DNA of 64,000 bases from Chroococcidiopsis thermalis PCC 7203 (GCF_000317125.1 NC_019695.1:5630336-5694335), one strand, 5' to 3'; positions 38,258-46,694 are shown, counted from the first letter of the stretch. Numbers and translations are program-made. The notes: generated from the letters alone by a model not told the origin.

Positions 38258-38300
38258 AGTTTTTTCCTTCTTTTTGCACTTAGTTGTTAGTTGTTGGGCT

Positions 38301-38328
38301 GTAGAGACGTTACATGTAACATCTCTAC
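38301..38328. repeat. GTAGAGACGTTACATGTAAC inverted repeat
   Basis: A 28-bp palindrome-like element (arms GTAGAGACGTTACA and TGTAACATCTCTAC). A second copy overlaps the stop codon of the peptidase gene at 63355. Confidence 0.85.
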
Positions 38329-38337
38329 AGCAAATTC

Positions 38338-38766
38338 TTATCTTCGTCGAATGAATTGGTCGATCTTGTGCTGGATGCGGTTATCGGTTCCGTTCGTCAC
38401 AGCATCGCTTTGAGCGTTTTGTCTGGTGGTACTGTTCGTGCTGTCACCACGTCGATCTTGGTCGCTGTATTGGTCGATTTGTTGATCTATGCGGTTGTTT
38501 TCACCGCTTGCAGAGCCACTGACACGGGAATTTTGAGTTGATGTATGATTTCCCGAACCGTCACTGTGAATGATATTCGTTTGCCGAGTGCTTTGGTTGA
38601 CGCTGCCACCATCGCTCGCTGTTGCACTGTTAGAAGAACTGCTACGACTGGTGACATCGGCACGCGCGGGAAGGGAATTCAATCCAATTCCAGTAGCAGC
38701 AACAAGACCGAGCAAACAAGTTGAGAAAATTCTCTTCACTTCTGGATGTGAAGTGGTGTTTAGCAT
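38338..38766 (-). CDS. Small exported Asn/Ser-rich protein, member C
   Basis: A 142-residue exported protein (signal to about residue 36, LPARAD). The mature part is Ser/Asn/Thr/Gln-rich: SDGGSVNQSTRQTNIIHSDG, SGNHTSTQNSRVSG, then two DNRIQHKIDQF / ENNRIDQQIDQY segments. The NRIxxxIDQ motif is duplicated. It shares composition and location, but only loosely the NTSVNQ unit, with its neighbours. Start at ATG 38766. Unknown function. Confidence 0.75.
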   Translation of the reverse strand: MLNTTSHPEVKRIFSTCLLGLVAATGIGLNSLPARADVTSRSSSSNSATASDGGSVNQSTRQTNIIHSDGSGNHTSTQNSRVSGSASGENNRIDQQIDQYSDQDRRGDSTNSTTRQNAQSDAVTNGTDNRIQHKIDQFIRRR

Positions 38767-38893
38767 GTGCGTGACTTCCTTCGACTAAGATCGGTTTCAG
38801 ATTAGTTCTATAGTTGAGGGTCGTCAAATCCGATCGCATTACAGCTGTGTGTGAGGAGCATGACCCAACCTATTGCAGGATGGGAATTAGGAT

Positions 38894-39271
38894 TTAGCGA
38901 TCGCGAACCTCAAAGCGGTCGCGGCGAATCCGTCCATCTTGAGTGTTTTGGTTGACAGAAGTATTACCATCACCATATTGATCGGTGAGTTGGTCGTTGC
39001 CTTGGTTGATGGAGTTGCGATCGGGACGACCTTCTCTACGATCTGGACGACCAAATCTTGTTTCAGTTTCCTCAATTTCGCCCGTTTGGGTATTTTGGTT
39101 GACAGAGGTGTTGCTGTAGCCGTCCTGTCCGGTGGTTTGCGTGTTACCTTGGTTAATTTCGTCAGCTTTGACGGGCAGAGCAATCAGACCAAAGCCAGCG
39201 GCAGCGATTAATCCAACTAAACCTGTTTTGAGTCCGGCGTTAAGATTGGTTCTGAGATTGTTGTTTGTCAT
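38894..39271 (-). CDS. Small exported protein with two NTSVNQ units, member B
   Basis: A 125-residue close paralogue of the 37910-38257 product. The signal peptide includes GLVGLIAAAGFGLIALPVKA. The two repeat units are INQGNTQTTGQDGYSNTSV then NQNTQ, and INQGNDQLTDQYGDGNTSV then NQNTQ, with an FGRPDRREGRPDR linker and an RIRRDRF tail. The Gln, Gly and Asn positions recur as in curlins. No cysteines. Expected in the periplasm or outside the cell. Confidence 0.8.
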   Translation of the reverse strand: MTNNNLRTNLNAGLKTGLVGLIAAAGFGLIALPVKADEINQGNTQTTGQDGYSNTSVNQNTQTGEIEETETRFGRPDRREGRPDRNSINQGNDQLTDQYGDGNTSVNQNTQDGRIRRDRFEVRDR

Positions 39272-39551
39272 TTTTATTACTTCACTTGCACTTGGTTGTT
39301 GTCCTCAGAAGGACGATAGCCTTCATGTCGGAGGTTTTTAGAGATTTGTTCCACAGACGAGCAAGTGTTTTTGGTTACTTGCTGCATCACTATTACAGTT
39401 AATCAGAAAAGTTGTGCCTCATTTCGGAAAGAAAGCAAAATTTTTTTGAGACTAGAAAGAAAAAGAAAAGGCGATCGCAGTGTAGGCTTACATTTGACGC
39501 GATCGCGCTAGAGCATTGAGAAATTTCTGAAGCTACTAGCGATCGCAGGTA

Positions 39552-39902
39552 CTAGCGAGGATAAACAGTAACGCCGCGATCGACAGAAGTGTTTTTCTTG
39601 TCATTGCGATTGGTTTGTTGGTGATTGCCTCGATTATGCTTGTCTTGACGAGAAGACTCGGAGGAATCGTGCAAATAGTCGTAGTCACCGGAGCGATCGA
39701 GTTTCGTTTTTATCCCCTTTTTATCAATTTCGGCAGTTTGAGAGGATTGTTGGACCGAAGTGTTGCTATTACCATCCTGTCCGGTAATTTGCGTGTTAAT
39801 TTGAATAATCTTATCGGCTTGGGCAGGCATACAAAACCATCCGAAACTTGCAGCTAAAATTAAACCGCTGCAACCAGTTTTGAGGATGCGATCGATTTTC
39901 AT
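39552..39902 (-). CDS. Small exported protein with one NTSV unit, member A
   Basis: A 116-residue exported protein (signal ends MPAQADK). One clear unit, INTQITGQDGNSNTSV then QQSSQ, is followed by a charged, Asp/Arg/Asn-rich second half in which the second unit has degenerated (NDKKNTSVDRG). AAGGAAG lies 8 bp before the ATG. First gene of the seven-gene minus-strand cluster; 280 bp separate it from the next gene, so it may have its own transcript. Confidence 0.78.
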   Translation of the reverse strand: MKIDRILKTGCSGLILAASFGWFCMPAQADKIIQINTQITGQDGNSNTSVQQSSQTAEIDKKGIKTKLDRSGDYDYLHDSSESSRQDKHNRGNHQQTNRNDKKNTSVDRGVTVYPR

Positions 39903-40023
39903 AGTAATTTCTTCCTTTGCACTTAGCTGTCAGTCAGTTATCAGTAAGAGCGTGAAGAAAGGGTGTGGGGTGTGCGAGAAGAGGCAAGAGGCAAGAGGCA
40001 AGAGGCGAGTGGGAAATTTTGAA

Positions 40024-40095
40024 TGCGCGAATTTTGAATTGCTTCCTCAGCCTCCTCAGCCTCCTCAGCTCCCTCAGCTCTCTTTTTCCCTGCTC
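40024..40095. repeat. CCTCAG STRR
   Basis: Variants of CTCCTCAGC and CTCCCTCAG in tandem, as in the insert within oplAH at 7370-7430. Confidence 0.88.
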
Positions 40096-40176
40096 CCTTC
40101 CATAAAAGACTTTGACCGAGTTGTATAAGTTCCTGAGACAGTAAATTACAGTCAAGTTAAGGAGAAGATAATTTTG

Positions 40177-41034
40177 ATGAAATGGTGGCAACGTTTGCTC
40201 GCGCCAGGATTTATCGCAGGTAATCTGGTAGCCATGTTCGGCAGTCTAGCGCTCGCGCAGTCAGATTTGTTGACTCAAGCAGAAATTTATAAATTAGTCA
40301 ATCGAGTTCAATTATGGCTGAAAAACCAACCGCCGCGATCGGCGCAAGTTGCAGACATGGTTCAGCCTCTAGATGCAGTCAAAACCGATCCCCTCGCTAG
40401 AGCAGATTTAGTTTTTAATGAAGGTTCGCTGGTGCGGTTAGGGGGAAATGCTATTTTTCGCTTTGTACCTGGTAGCCGTAGTTTTCAGTTGCGTAACGGT
40501 ACTGCCTTGTTTATTTTTCCACCTGGAGATGAGAGCGGTACTGTTGTGACACCAGAAGCTGTAGTCACAGCGCCGGGAACAGCCGTATGGGTGCAGCATA
40601 ACTCAGATAAACACATGACATCAATTGGAGTTTTGACCGAAAACCCCCAAGTTCCCGTGACTGTTGCCACTTCTGGGGGTGAAGGCGTAGTGGTTTTAGA
40701 TGCGGGACAGCGCACGGCTGTGAAACAAGGAGAATTGACAGCTGTAAAAGATATGAGCTTGAGGCGATTTTACAAAGCCTGCAATCTAGCGGCTGACTTA
40801 GGCACGGCGGAGGAAACACCGAGCGATAGCCTCCCGCCACAAGCACAAAATACGATTCTGACAGTCCGAAATCAGGCGATCGCCGCTTTAGAAGATCAAT
40901 TCCGCGAAGAAACAGAACCCCCACCTGGTTTCGAGCAGATCGTACCGTGTACCGTTAAAGAAGAACCGAAAGGTATTTCAACAGATCCTCAAAATGTTTT
41001 TCAGGGTTTTCCATCTGTGCCGAGTAGGAGATGA
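40177..41034 (+). CDS. Exported FecR-domain protein
   Basis: A 285-residue exported protein from ATG 40177 (AAGGAG 12 bp upstream; a TTG three bases earlier is possible). The signal peptide ends SLALAQ. Residues 70-185 match a FecR domain: DPLARADLVFNEGSLVRLGG, then LRNGTALFIFPPG and VTAPGTAVWV. Classical FecR relays a signal to an ECF sigma factor through a membrane helix, but this protein has no such helix after its signal, so it is a periplasmic or surface relative, as is common in cyanobacteria. It is divergent from the small-exported-protein cluster (274 bp), which suggests shared control. Confidence 0.85.
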   Translation: MKWWQRLLAPGFIAGNLVAMFGSLALAQSDLLTQAEIYKLVNRVQLWLKNQPPRSAQVADMVQPLDAVKTDPLARADLVFNEGSLVRLGGNAIFRFVPGSRSFQLRNGTALFIFPPGDESGTVVTPEAVVTAPGTAVWVQHNSDKHMTSIGVLTENPQVPVTVATSGGEGVVVLDAGQRTAVKQGELTAVKDMSLRRFYKACNLAADLGTAEETPSDSLPPQAQNTILTVRNQAIAALEDQFREETEPPPGFEQIVPCTVKEEPKGISTDPQNVFQGFPSVPSRR

Positions 41035-41447
41035 TGGGTCAGATCGCTGTTACATCCCACAATGACATCGCCTTATCCCAAATAGCACAGGTGAAAGAGT
41101 CAATCTGTCCGCGATCGCGCTGCGGTTATACAGAGTATCTAACTTCTAAAACTTCAGTACGGGTTAATAGCTCGTCCTGCGCCAACACCGAATGCATCCA
41201 CAATAGTCCTGGGACAGTGCTAGCAATTATCTTTCGCATCCATAACCCAATCTGTGTCGTCATTTATCATTTCTCATTCGTCATTCGTCATTTGTCATTC
41301 GTCATTTGTGGATGATAATTATTCTCCCTTGTCTCCCTTGTCTCCCTTGTCCTCCTTGTCTCCCTTGTCTCCCTTGTCTCCCTTGTCCTCCTTGTCTCCC
41401 TTGTCTCCCTTGTCTCCCTTGTCTCTCCGACTCCCGACTCCCGCCGT
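41035..41447. other. Repeat-rich gap
   Basis: Contains a TCATTCG/TCATTTG STRR (41257-41312) and a 9-bp minisatellite (41333-41427). Open frames across it are products of the repeats. Confidence 0.75.
41333..41427. repeat. 9-bp minisatellite, about ten units (CTCCCTTGT)
   Basis: The reverse-complement orientation of the unit at 23394, mostly TCTCCCTTG with TCCTCCTTG variants. Confidence 0.93.
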
Positions 41448-41717
41448 TTAACAATAAACCGTAACATCTTCACCGCACTCGTCTGCTAGGAAGCACAGGC
41501 ACTTGAAGCGGAGGTAAACGATCTGTTCGTAGAAAGGATTTAACTTACATAGAGGTGGAATGTGAACCAGCTTGCGTCCAAAGAAGCTAATTGTCCGTTC
41601 AAAAGGACACCGTGCGGGAATTAATTGACAAAACAGATGAGCGAATTTGGGATTGTGAATTTCTAGGCTTTCTAACCATTGGCAGATATTACTTTTGAGT
41701 GCGATTGGTGCGAACAT
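41448..41717 (-). CDS. Mo-dependent nitrogenase C-terminal domain protein
   Basis: An 89-residue protein that consists of the Mo-dependent nitrogenase C-terminal domain, a cyanobacterial family named from a fusion but usually free-standing. Signatures: FAHLFCQLIPARCPFERTIS, FFGRKLVHIPPLCKLNPFYE and LADECGEDVTVYC. The four or five conserved cysteines could bind metal. The function is not established, and no nif genes are present here. Divergent from the sigma-factor gene. Confidence 0.9.
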   Translation of the reverse strand: MFAPIALKSNICQWLESLEIHNPKFAHLFCQLIPARCPFERTISFFGRKLVHIPPLCKLNPFYEQIVYLRFKCLCFLADECGEDVTVYC

Positions 41718-41850
41718 AGGGATCTCTCCTTTTGTAATACTGAAATTAGGTGGAACTGGTGGGTTTTATTTATATAGGTGGTTAATTACCTTCATTTATT
41801 TGATAGGTTTACCTCTGCTGTGTTATGCAACTAACGTGAGCGATTGATTC

Positions 41851-43065
41851 ATGCGTCCCCGTCAAGGCATTATCGAAATCTTTTCGACCTTTCTGCAATT
41901 TGACGCAGACCGCTTCCGTGCTTGGGTCAGCGACCCACACTTGCGGCGGAGTATGCAAGCTAGGCTGGCACAATCTCCGCAAATGGAGGCGGCGGAAAAC
42001 TATTGGGTTCTTTATTGGTATAAGTTGTGGCAAACTCAGCCTGATAGTCTAGCTAAGGCACACCTTACCGCTTACTTGCAGGAAGTGTGCTACTGGACGG
42101 CACATAAAACGAGTGCCAGCTTTGCTTCATCCCAATACACCTTGTCTGATTGCTTTCAAATGGCGATCGCCCGTTTTGATAAGGTCTTAAAAGGCTTTAA
42201 CCCCCAATTGGGTTACGGGTTTAAAAACTATGCCAGTGCGATTTTTAGCAGCGTCCTGAAAGATTTGCTGCGCCAACAGCAGGAAGTCGATATTTCGACA
42301 AATTGGTCGCTGCTGCGTCGCTTAAGTCAAAAAAGACTGGTAGAGTCTTTACAAAATGCCGGACTTGGTGTAGATGTTATTAACCGTTACGTCCTTGCTT
42401 GGAATTGCTTTAAAACGCTTTACGTTCCGACTCAGCCCACGGGAACCCGCCAACTGCCCAAACCGGAATCTGAGACTTGGGAGGCGATCGCTAAACTTTA
42501 CAATCAAGAACGCATTACCCAACTCCAGCCATCAGGGACAGAATGTAACGCTCAGACGCTAGAAAAATGGCTTGTTGCCTGTGCCAAAGCCGCACGCTCT
42601 TACCTCTATCCCTCACTCGTATCGATCGACGCTCCCAAACCAGGACAAGAATCAGGAGCATTTCTGGACGATTTGGGTAGCTTCGAGCAAGATAATTACC
42701 TGAACGAAATGATCGCTGTTGAAGAACAGAAAAAACAGCAATCGCGACAAACTCAGATGCAGGCAGTTTTAGCAGAAGCGATCGCCAAACTGGACTCGCA
42801 AGCACAGACAATTATGCAAATGTACTACGGACAGGGACTGACGCAACAGGAAATTGCCAAGGCGATCGATACCAAACAATATACAGTTTCTCGCCGCCTC
42901 ACCAGAGCCAGAGAAAGCATGTTACTGGCTTTGGCAAAATGGAGTCAAGAGACATTGCATATTACTCTGACATCAGAGGTACTCAATAATATCAACACAG
43001 TTTTAGAGGAATGGTTGCAGGTACATTACCGCCGTCCCTCCTCGCTCATGGAGTCTACCTCATGA
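41851..43065 (+). CDS. Sigma-70 family RNA polymerase sigma factor (divergent, group 3-like)
   Basis: A 404-residue sigma factor. A region-2-like part is around residues 100-150 (FDKVLKGFNPQLGYGFKNYA), and region 4 with its helix-turn-helix at about 310-355 (SQAQTIMQMYYGQGLTQQEI, then AKAIDTKQYTVSRRLTRARE). The long N-terminal and central parts resemble the cyanobacterial group-3 type, not a short ECF factor. Its TGA overlaps the ATG of the DUF1822 gene, so the two are translationally coupled. That partner may control its activity. Target promoters are unknown. Confidence 0.85.
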   Translation: MRPRQGIIEIFSTFLQFDADRFRAWVSDPHLRRSMQARLAQSPQMEAAENYWVLYWYKLWQTQPDSLAKAHLTAYLQEVCYWTAHKTSASFASSQYTLSDCFQMAIARFDKVLKGFNPQLGYGFKNYASAIFSSVLKDLLRQQQEVDISTNWSLLRRLSQKRLVESLQNAGLGVDVINRYVLAWNCFKTLYVPTQPTGTRQLPKPESETWEAIAKLYNQERITQLQPSGTECNAQTLEKWLVACAKAARSYLYPSLVSIDAPKPGQESGAFLDDLGSFEQDNYLNEMIAVEEQKKQQSRQTQMQAVLAEAIAKLDSQAQTIMQMYYGQGLTQQEIAKAIDTKQYTVSRRLTRARESMLLALAKWSQETLHITLTSEVLNNINTVLEEWLQVHYRRPSSLMESTS

Positions 43066-44228
43066 CCTTCGATCCTAGCTCGCTAACTTTAACCGATCCG
43101 ACACAGGTGTGGCTGGAAGTGTCGGATTTAGTGCGATCGCAGGCATGGCAGCGCAGCCAAGCTTGTTCTCATCCCAGCAGTCGTTGGAACGCCTATCTCA
43201 ATCAAGTTTGCCTCCAGACTATATTACCCTGGTTGCGGGAAGAACATGCTGGAAAAGCTCTGGCTGTACCGAGTTTCACCGCTTTACCTAGCATCTGGGA
43301 ATTTGTGAATGGGACGGGCGTAGCTTGGGACAGGCTGCGGATCGTCTTAATTCCAACAGAGACAATTGATTTAAGCGAACTGCGCGTGCCTCAAGAATGG
43401 GTAGACATTCCTGACTGGGTTGCTGATTATTACTTTGGCGTACAAGTAGACCCCGATTGCGCATCTATTAGAGTTTGGGGTTATGCTACTCACGAACAAC
43501 TCAAACAAAATGGTAGCTACGATTCCCAAGACCGCAGCTATTGCCTAGATGAAGCCCATGTAATTCAGAACATGAGCGTATTGTGGGTAAGCAGACAACT
43601 CGGTATTACCGAAACGACACGCCGGACAGTTGCAACTTTACCTGTCATTCCCTTAGCACAGGTAGAAAATTTAATTCCCCGCCTGGGAAGCTCAGAAGTT
43701 GTGAGTCCGCGCTTGGCAGTACCGTTTCAATTATGGGGCGCGTTAATCTCGCATGGCGGTTGGCGACAAAAACTTTACCATCACCGTTTGGGACATCCCG
43801 AACAGTGGTCGGTTTTAGAATGGCTGCAAACAGGAGTATCGGACGCAGCAAGACAGATGGGATGGGGACAAAGCACCTGGCAACCAGCGATCGTGGCGGC
43901 TGCAAGAGGGACGACACAATTTTTTCCAGAAGTTTTGCTGACTCGCCACATGATTATTGCCCAGCAGCAGTATGAATTAAGAGTGATGCCTCGTACAGGG
44001 GGAGTCTGGCGATTTGAGTTACGTCATGCTATGGGCGATTCCATTCCTGCCGGATTTACACTACGTTTATTAACTGAAGACTTACAAGCATTTGAAGGCA
44101 ACGAAGACACAGCTAGCAAACCTGTAGAATGTCTATTTGTCGAAGTCTCTCTTGCTCCAGGCGAAGGTTTAGTTTGGGAAATCGAACCCACCCCAATCAA
44201 TTACGATCGCGAGATTTTGCGATTTTGA
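43062..44228 (+). CDS. DUF1822 family protein, coupled to the sigma factor
   Basis: A 388-residue protein of DUF1822, a cyanobacteria-specific family usually found directly after a sigma-factor gene. ATG 43062 is chosen because it gives an ATGA overlap with the sigma stop and begins at the conserved segment TFDPSSLTLT; the longer frame from 43011 would add 17 residues inside the sigma gene. Features: WRTLL-like start region, DIPDWVADYYFGVQV and a beta-rich C-terminus ending GLVWEIEPTPINYDREILRF. No signal peptide. A role as sigma-factor partner is inferred from gene order only. Confidence 0.87.
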   Translation: MTFDPSSLTLTDPTQVWLEVSDLVRSQAWQRSQACSHPSSRWNAYLNQVCLQTILPWLREEHAGKALAVPSFTALPSIWEFVNGTGVAWDRLRIVLIPTETIDLSELRVPQEWVDIPDWVADYYFGVQVDPDCASIRVWGYATHEQLKQNGSYDSQDRSYCLDEAHVIQNMSVLWVSRQLGITETTRRTVATLPVIPLAQVENLIPRLGSSEVVSPRLAVPFQLWGALISHGGWRQKLYHHRLGHPEQWSVLEWLQTGVSDAARQMGWGQSTWQPAIVAAARGTTQFFPEVLLTRHMIIAQQQYELRVMPRTGGVWRFELRHAMGDSIPAGFTLRLLTEDLQAFEGNEDTASKPVECLFVEVSLAPGEGLVWEIEPTPINYDREILRF

Positions 44229-44306
44229 GAAATCAGTTATCAGTGGCTGGTGGCTGGTGGCTAGCTACTTGCAAATGACAAATGACGAATGACAAATGAC
44301 AAATAC
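44229..44306. repeat. TGGTGGC and AAATGAC STRRs
   Basis: Tandem GGCTGGT and AAATGAC/GAATGAC heptamers between the DUF1822 and EVE genes. Confidence 0.85.
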
Positions 44307-44759
44307 TTACTGAGCCAATGCTAGTATTCTTTGGGCGATCGCCTCGGTAACGGGCATTACTGATAATCGATTACCTTGTTTGACTACGCCTAGTTCTTCT
44401 GGGCTAAATTTTTGTTTCAACGTAGGTAAGGAAATAAATCGAGGAAAAACCTTGACAAATTCCACTTTAACTGTGTACCAGCGCGGAGAATGAGAGTCCG
44501 ATTTTGGGTCATAGTAGGGGCTACTAGAGTCAAACTGCGTCGGATCGATAACTTCAGGTGTGACAACTCGCATCAAACCCACAATTCCTGGGGGTGTGGC
44601 ATTAGAGTGGTAGAAAAAAGCTAAATCTCCTACTTGCATTTGACGCAAATAGTTGCGAGCTTGATAGTTGCGTACCCCATCCCAAATTGTGGTGCGATCG
44701 CGATCGAGGTCTGAAATGCTGTAAGTCTGTGGTTCTGATTTCATCAACCAATAATTCAT
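44307..44759 (-). CDS. EVE domain protein
   Basis: A 150-residue EVE (PUA-like) domain protein that starts MNYWLMKSEPQTYSISDL, the family hallmark. The pocket residues include WDGVRNYQARNYLRQMQVGD and YHSNATPPGIVGLMRV; the C-terminus has RLSVMPVTEAIAQRIL. EVE domains bind modified nucleobases, in DNA defence or RNA modification contexts. No restriction system is adjacent, so this is the widespread house-keeping type. Confidence 0.93.
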   Translation of the reverse strand: MNYWLMKSEPQTYSISDLDRDRTTIWDGVRNYQARNYLRQMQVGDLAFFYHSNATPPGIVGLMRVVTPEVIDPTQFDSSSPYYDPKSDSHSPRWYTVKVEFVKVFPRFISLPTLKQKFSPEELGVVKQGNRLSVMPVTEAIAQRILALAQ

Positions 44760-45068
44760 AAATCGTTAGTGATTAGTGACTGGTGGCTAGTAACTAGAAA
44801 GGAGTCCAGCCACTAGCCACTAGCTACTGATAACACTCAAGGAGCGTCAATTTCACGAGTAGTAGAACTGTCTCCTAGCCACTAGCCACTAGCCACTAGC
44901 TACTGATAACACTCAAGGAGCGTCAATTTCACGAGTAGTAGAACTGTCTCCTAGCCACTAGCCACTAGCCACTAGCTACTGATAACCGCTCGTTTCCAAA
45001 ATTCATGAATTTACGTAAAATAATATGAAGTATTGATAAAAATAGTAGCATTGGAGATTAACTCGCTC
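44760..45068. repeat. 76-bp tandem repeat embedded in CACTAGC STRRs
   Basis: A unit containing TAGCTACTGATAACACTCAA, then GGAGCGTCAATTTCACGAGT, then AGTAGAACTGTCTCC recurs with a period of exactly 76 bp: TAGCTACTGATAAC is found at 44821, 44897 and 44973. It is flanked and linked by CACTAGC heptamers. Bases 45000-45068 are AT-rich leader for the small ORF. Confidence 0.93.
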
Positions 45069-45206
45069 ATGGCTGAAGCATCAGATCGGCAACGGCAGAT
45101 TATGGAACATTTATCTCGCAGTACGGGAGATTTTATTAAACCGTCACTCAACTCAGAAGACCGCAAGAAGCGAATTATGGAGCATATTCGTTTAACCAAA
45201 GGTTAA
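45069..45206 (+). CDS. 45-residue protein with an internally duplicated motif
   Basis: A short ORF with an ATG at 45069 and TAA at 45204-45206. The product has two matching segments: DRQRQIMEHLSRSTG (6-20) and DRKKRIMEHIRLTKG (31-45). The duplicated (R/K)xIMEH(L/I) helix and normal codon use for this genome argue for a real gene. It is basic and soluble, with no signal. TTGGAG lies about 12 bp upstream. I do not recognise a named family with confidence; the two-helix design would suit a small adaptor protein. Confidence 0.6.
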   Translation: MAEASDRQRQIMEHLSRSTGDFIKPSLNSEDRKKRIMEHIRLTKG

Positions 45207-45338
45207 GGCGATCGCAAAGTGTAAGGTGATTTCGGCTCGATATCCTTGACACTCATAACTGGAAAATGCCATATTCCCGGTTGACACTCTCGCGATCGCT
45301 GGAGTGAAGTCAATCGATATTCACATATTCTGAGCCGA

Positions 45339-45788
45339 ATGCTACACCGATTAACATTATTTATCACTGGAGCGATCTTGGTAGGCTTTGGTAATTATGC
45401 CGCGATCGCTCAAGAAGCACCTCAAGTAGCATTCAGCAATGTTAACCCTGGCATTGTAGAGCCGATGTTGGGGAATATGAAAATATTGCAGTCAACTGCA
45501 CCAGCGACCCTGAGCGTTAACGTACCATCAGAGCTAGCGGCTCAGATTAGTATTTTATCTCCGAATTTGGTAGAAGGAGCGTCAGACGATCCAGAGGGGA
45601 CGACGCGGGTAGGTTTTCTGAACTTTGGAGCGAATAGCCTAAGCAGCGATAGTCAAAATAATACTGCCAACTTACCCACAGGTAACACGGATTTAGAAGT
45701 GCGGATGCGGGTAGAGCGTCCTGTTGCCTTTACCCCAGGAAATTATAATTATCGCCTGAATCTCAGCGTCACTGTCACGCCACCTTAA
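45339..45788 (+). CDS. Exported pilin-like or accessory protein of the chaperone-usher locus
   Basis: A 149-residue exported protein (signal residues 1-24, AIA cleavage). The mature domain is beta-rich with no cysteines: AFSNVNPGIVEPMLGNMKIL, then a Ser/Asn-rich middle and a C-terminal strand pattern TPGNYNYRLNLSVTVTPP. This end matches in style the C-terminus of the 46767 pilin candidate (SGTYQYMVTLTATPN) and of spore-coat-U-type subunits. It faces the chaperone gene (convergent, 13 bp apart). A minor subunit or tip adhesin is the best guess. Confidence 0.65.
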   Translation: MLHRLTLFITGAILVGFGNYAAIAQEAPQVAFSNVNPGIVEPMLGNMKILQSTAPATLSVNVPSELAAQISILSPNLVEGASDDPEGTTRVGFLNFGANSLSSDSQNNTANLPTGNTDLEVRMRVERPVAFTPGNYNYRLNLSVTVTPP

Positions 45789-45801
45789 TGACTAACCTTA
45801 A

Positions 45802-46641
45802 TTACTGCGGTACGGTGAAGCTAACGCTAAAGGGAGTGTGGTTTGTCTTGCCCTCACCCCATTTCAACTCGCCAGAGAGTTGATACTCTCCTGGTGCTAA
45901 CTTAGTTTGCTGGGGAGTTTGAGGAGAAATTAATAGATAGCGTTCTCCTTGGGCGATCGCAGTCGTATCGTTAATTTTACCTGTAGAAATCTCTTGCTTG
46001 CCTTGTTTCAACGTCCAATTTCCCGCAACAACGGCAGAAGCTTTGCCTGTATTTTGCACGAGTAATTGCACTTGGTTCGATTTTGGGTTAAACCTGGCAC
46101 TATTAGCAACGAGATTTGGTAACACATCTCCTTTACGGACGTAGACCGTGACACCAATGCGCGGCACAACAGAAGTGATGAACGTGACTTGATTTGCCTG
46201 GTTAGTTTGCGTAACTTTGGTTGCTTGGAGATTTTCTGTAAAAATCATGGTGCGATATTCACCATCTGGTAAGTTAGGTGGAAACCTTACAATGAAACGA
46301 ATTTTCCGCTTACCAGAGCTAGGAACGACTAACTCTGTAGGAGAGAATTGCAAATAGGGACTCAGATCGTTAGGGCTAGATTTCAAAGCCTGAAACCCTT
46401 GTTCTTTGTCGTAAGTAAAGGGAGCAGTGTAAACGCGGGCGCGAAAAGCTTCCGGCGCTTGATTGTAAACAGTCATCGTACCTTGTGCTTGACCCCGTTT
46501 AGCTTCTGTCTCCACGACCATAGGAGTAATAGCAATATCTGCGCGGGCAACACTGCCCCACAATAAAAAGCTAGATAGCAAACAACTACCTAGTAACGAA
46601 CAGCGACCGATGGCAGCAACATTCATCAATGGTTTTATCAC
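45802..46641 (-). CDS. PapD-like periplasmic pilus chaperone
   Basis: A 279-residue exported protein with a signal to about residue 34 (VARA cleavage). The two immunoglobulin-like domains of pilus chaperones are visible: ITPMVVETEAKRGQAQGTMT opens the first, and YLQFSPTELVVPSSGKRKIR then FIVRFPPNLPDGEYRTMIFT gives the F-G strand region that donates a strand to pilin. The second domain runs from about 160. It should fold and deliver subunits in the periplasm. It lies downstream of the pilin gene on the same strand, with a stem-loop between them. Confidence 0.85.
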   Translation of the reverse strand: MIKPLMNVAAIGRCSLLGSCLLSSFLLWGSVARADIAITPMVVETEAKRGQAQGTMTVYNQAPEAFRARVYTAPFTYDKEQGFQALKSSPNDLSPYLQFSPTELVVPSSGKRKIRFIVRFPPNLPDGEYRTMIFTENLQATKVTQTNQANQVTFITSVVPRIGVTVYVRKGDVLPNLVANSARFNPKSNQVQLLVQNTGKASAVVAGNWTLKQGKQEISTGKINDTTAIAQGERYLLISPQTPQQTKLAPGEYQLSGELKWGEGKTNHTPFSVSFTVPQ

Positions 46642-46694
46642 AATAACTATAACTATTACCGTTGTTAGTTACGCACGCGCAACTCCATTTAGCA

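Noticed and set aside
41031-41315. 94-residue open frame after the FecR gene
   Set aside because: It ends in residues encoded by a TCATTCG STRR, has no coding character and overlaps the FecR stop.
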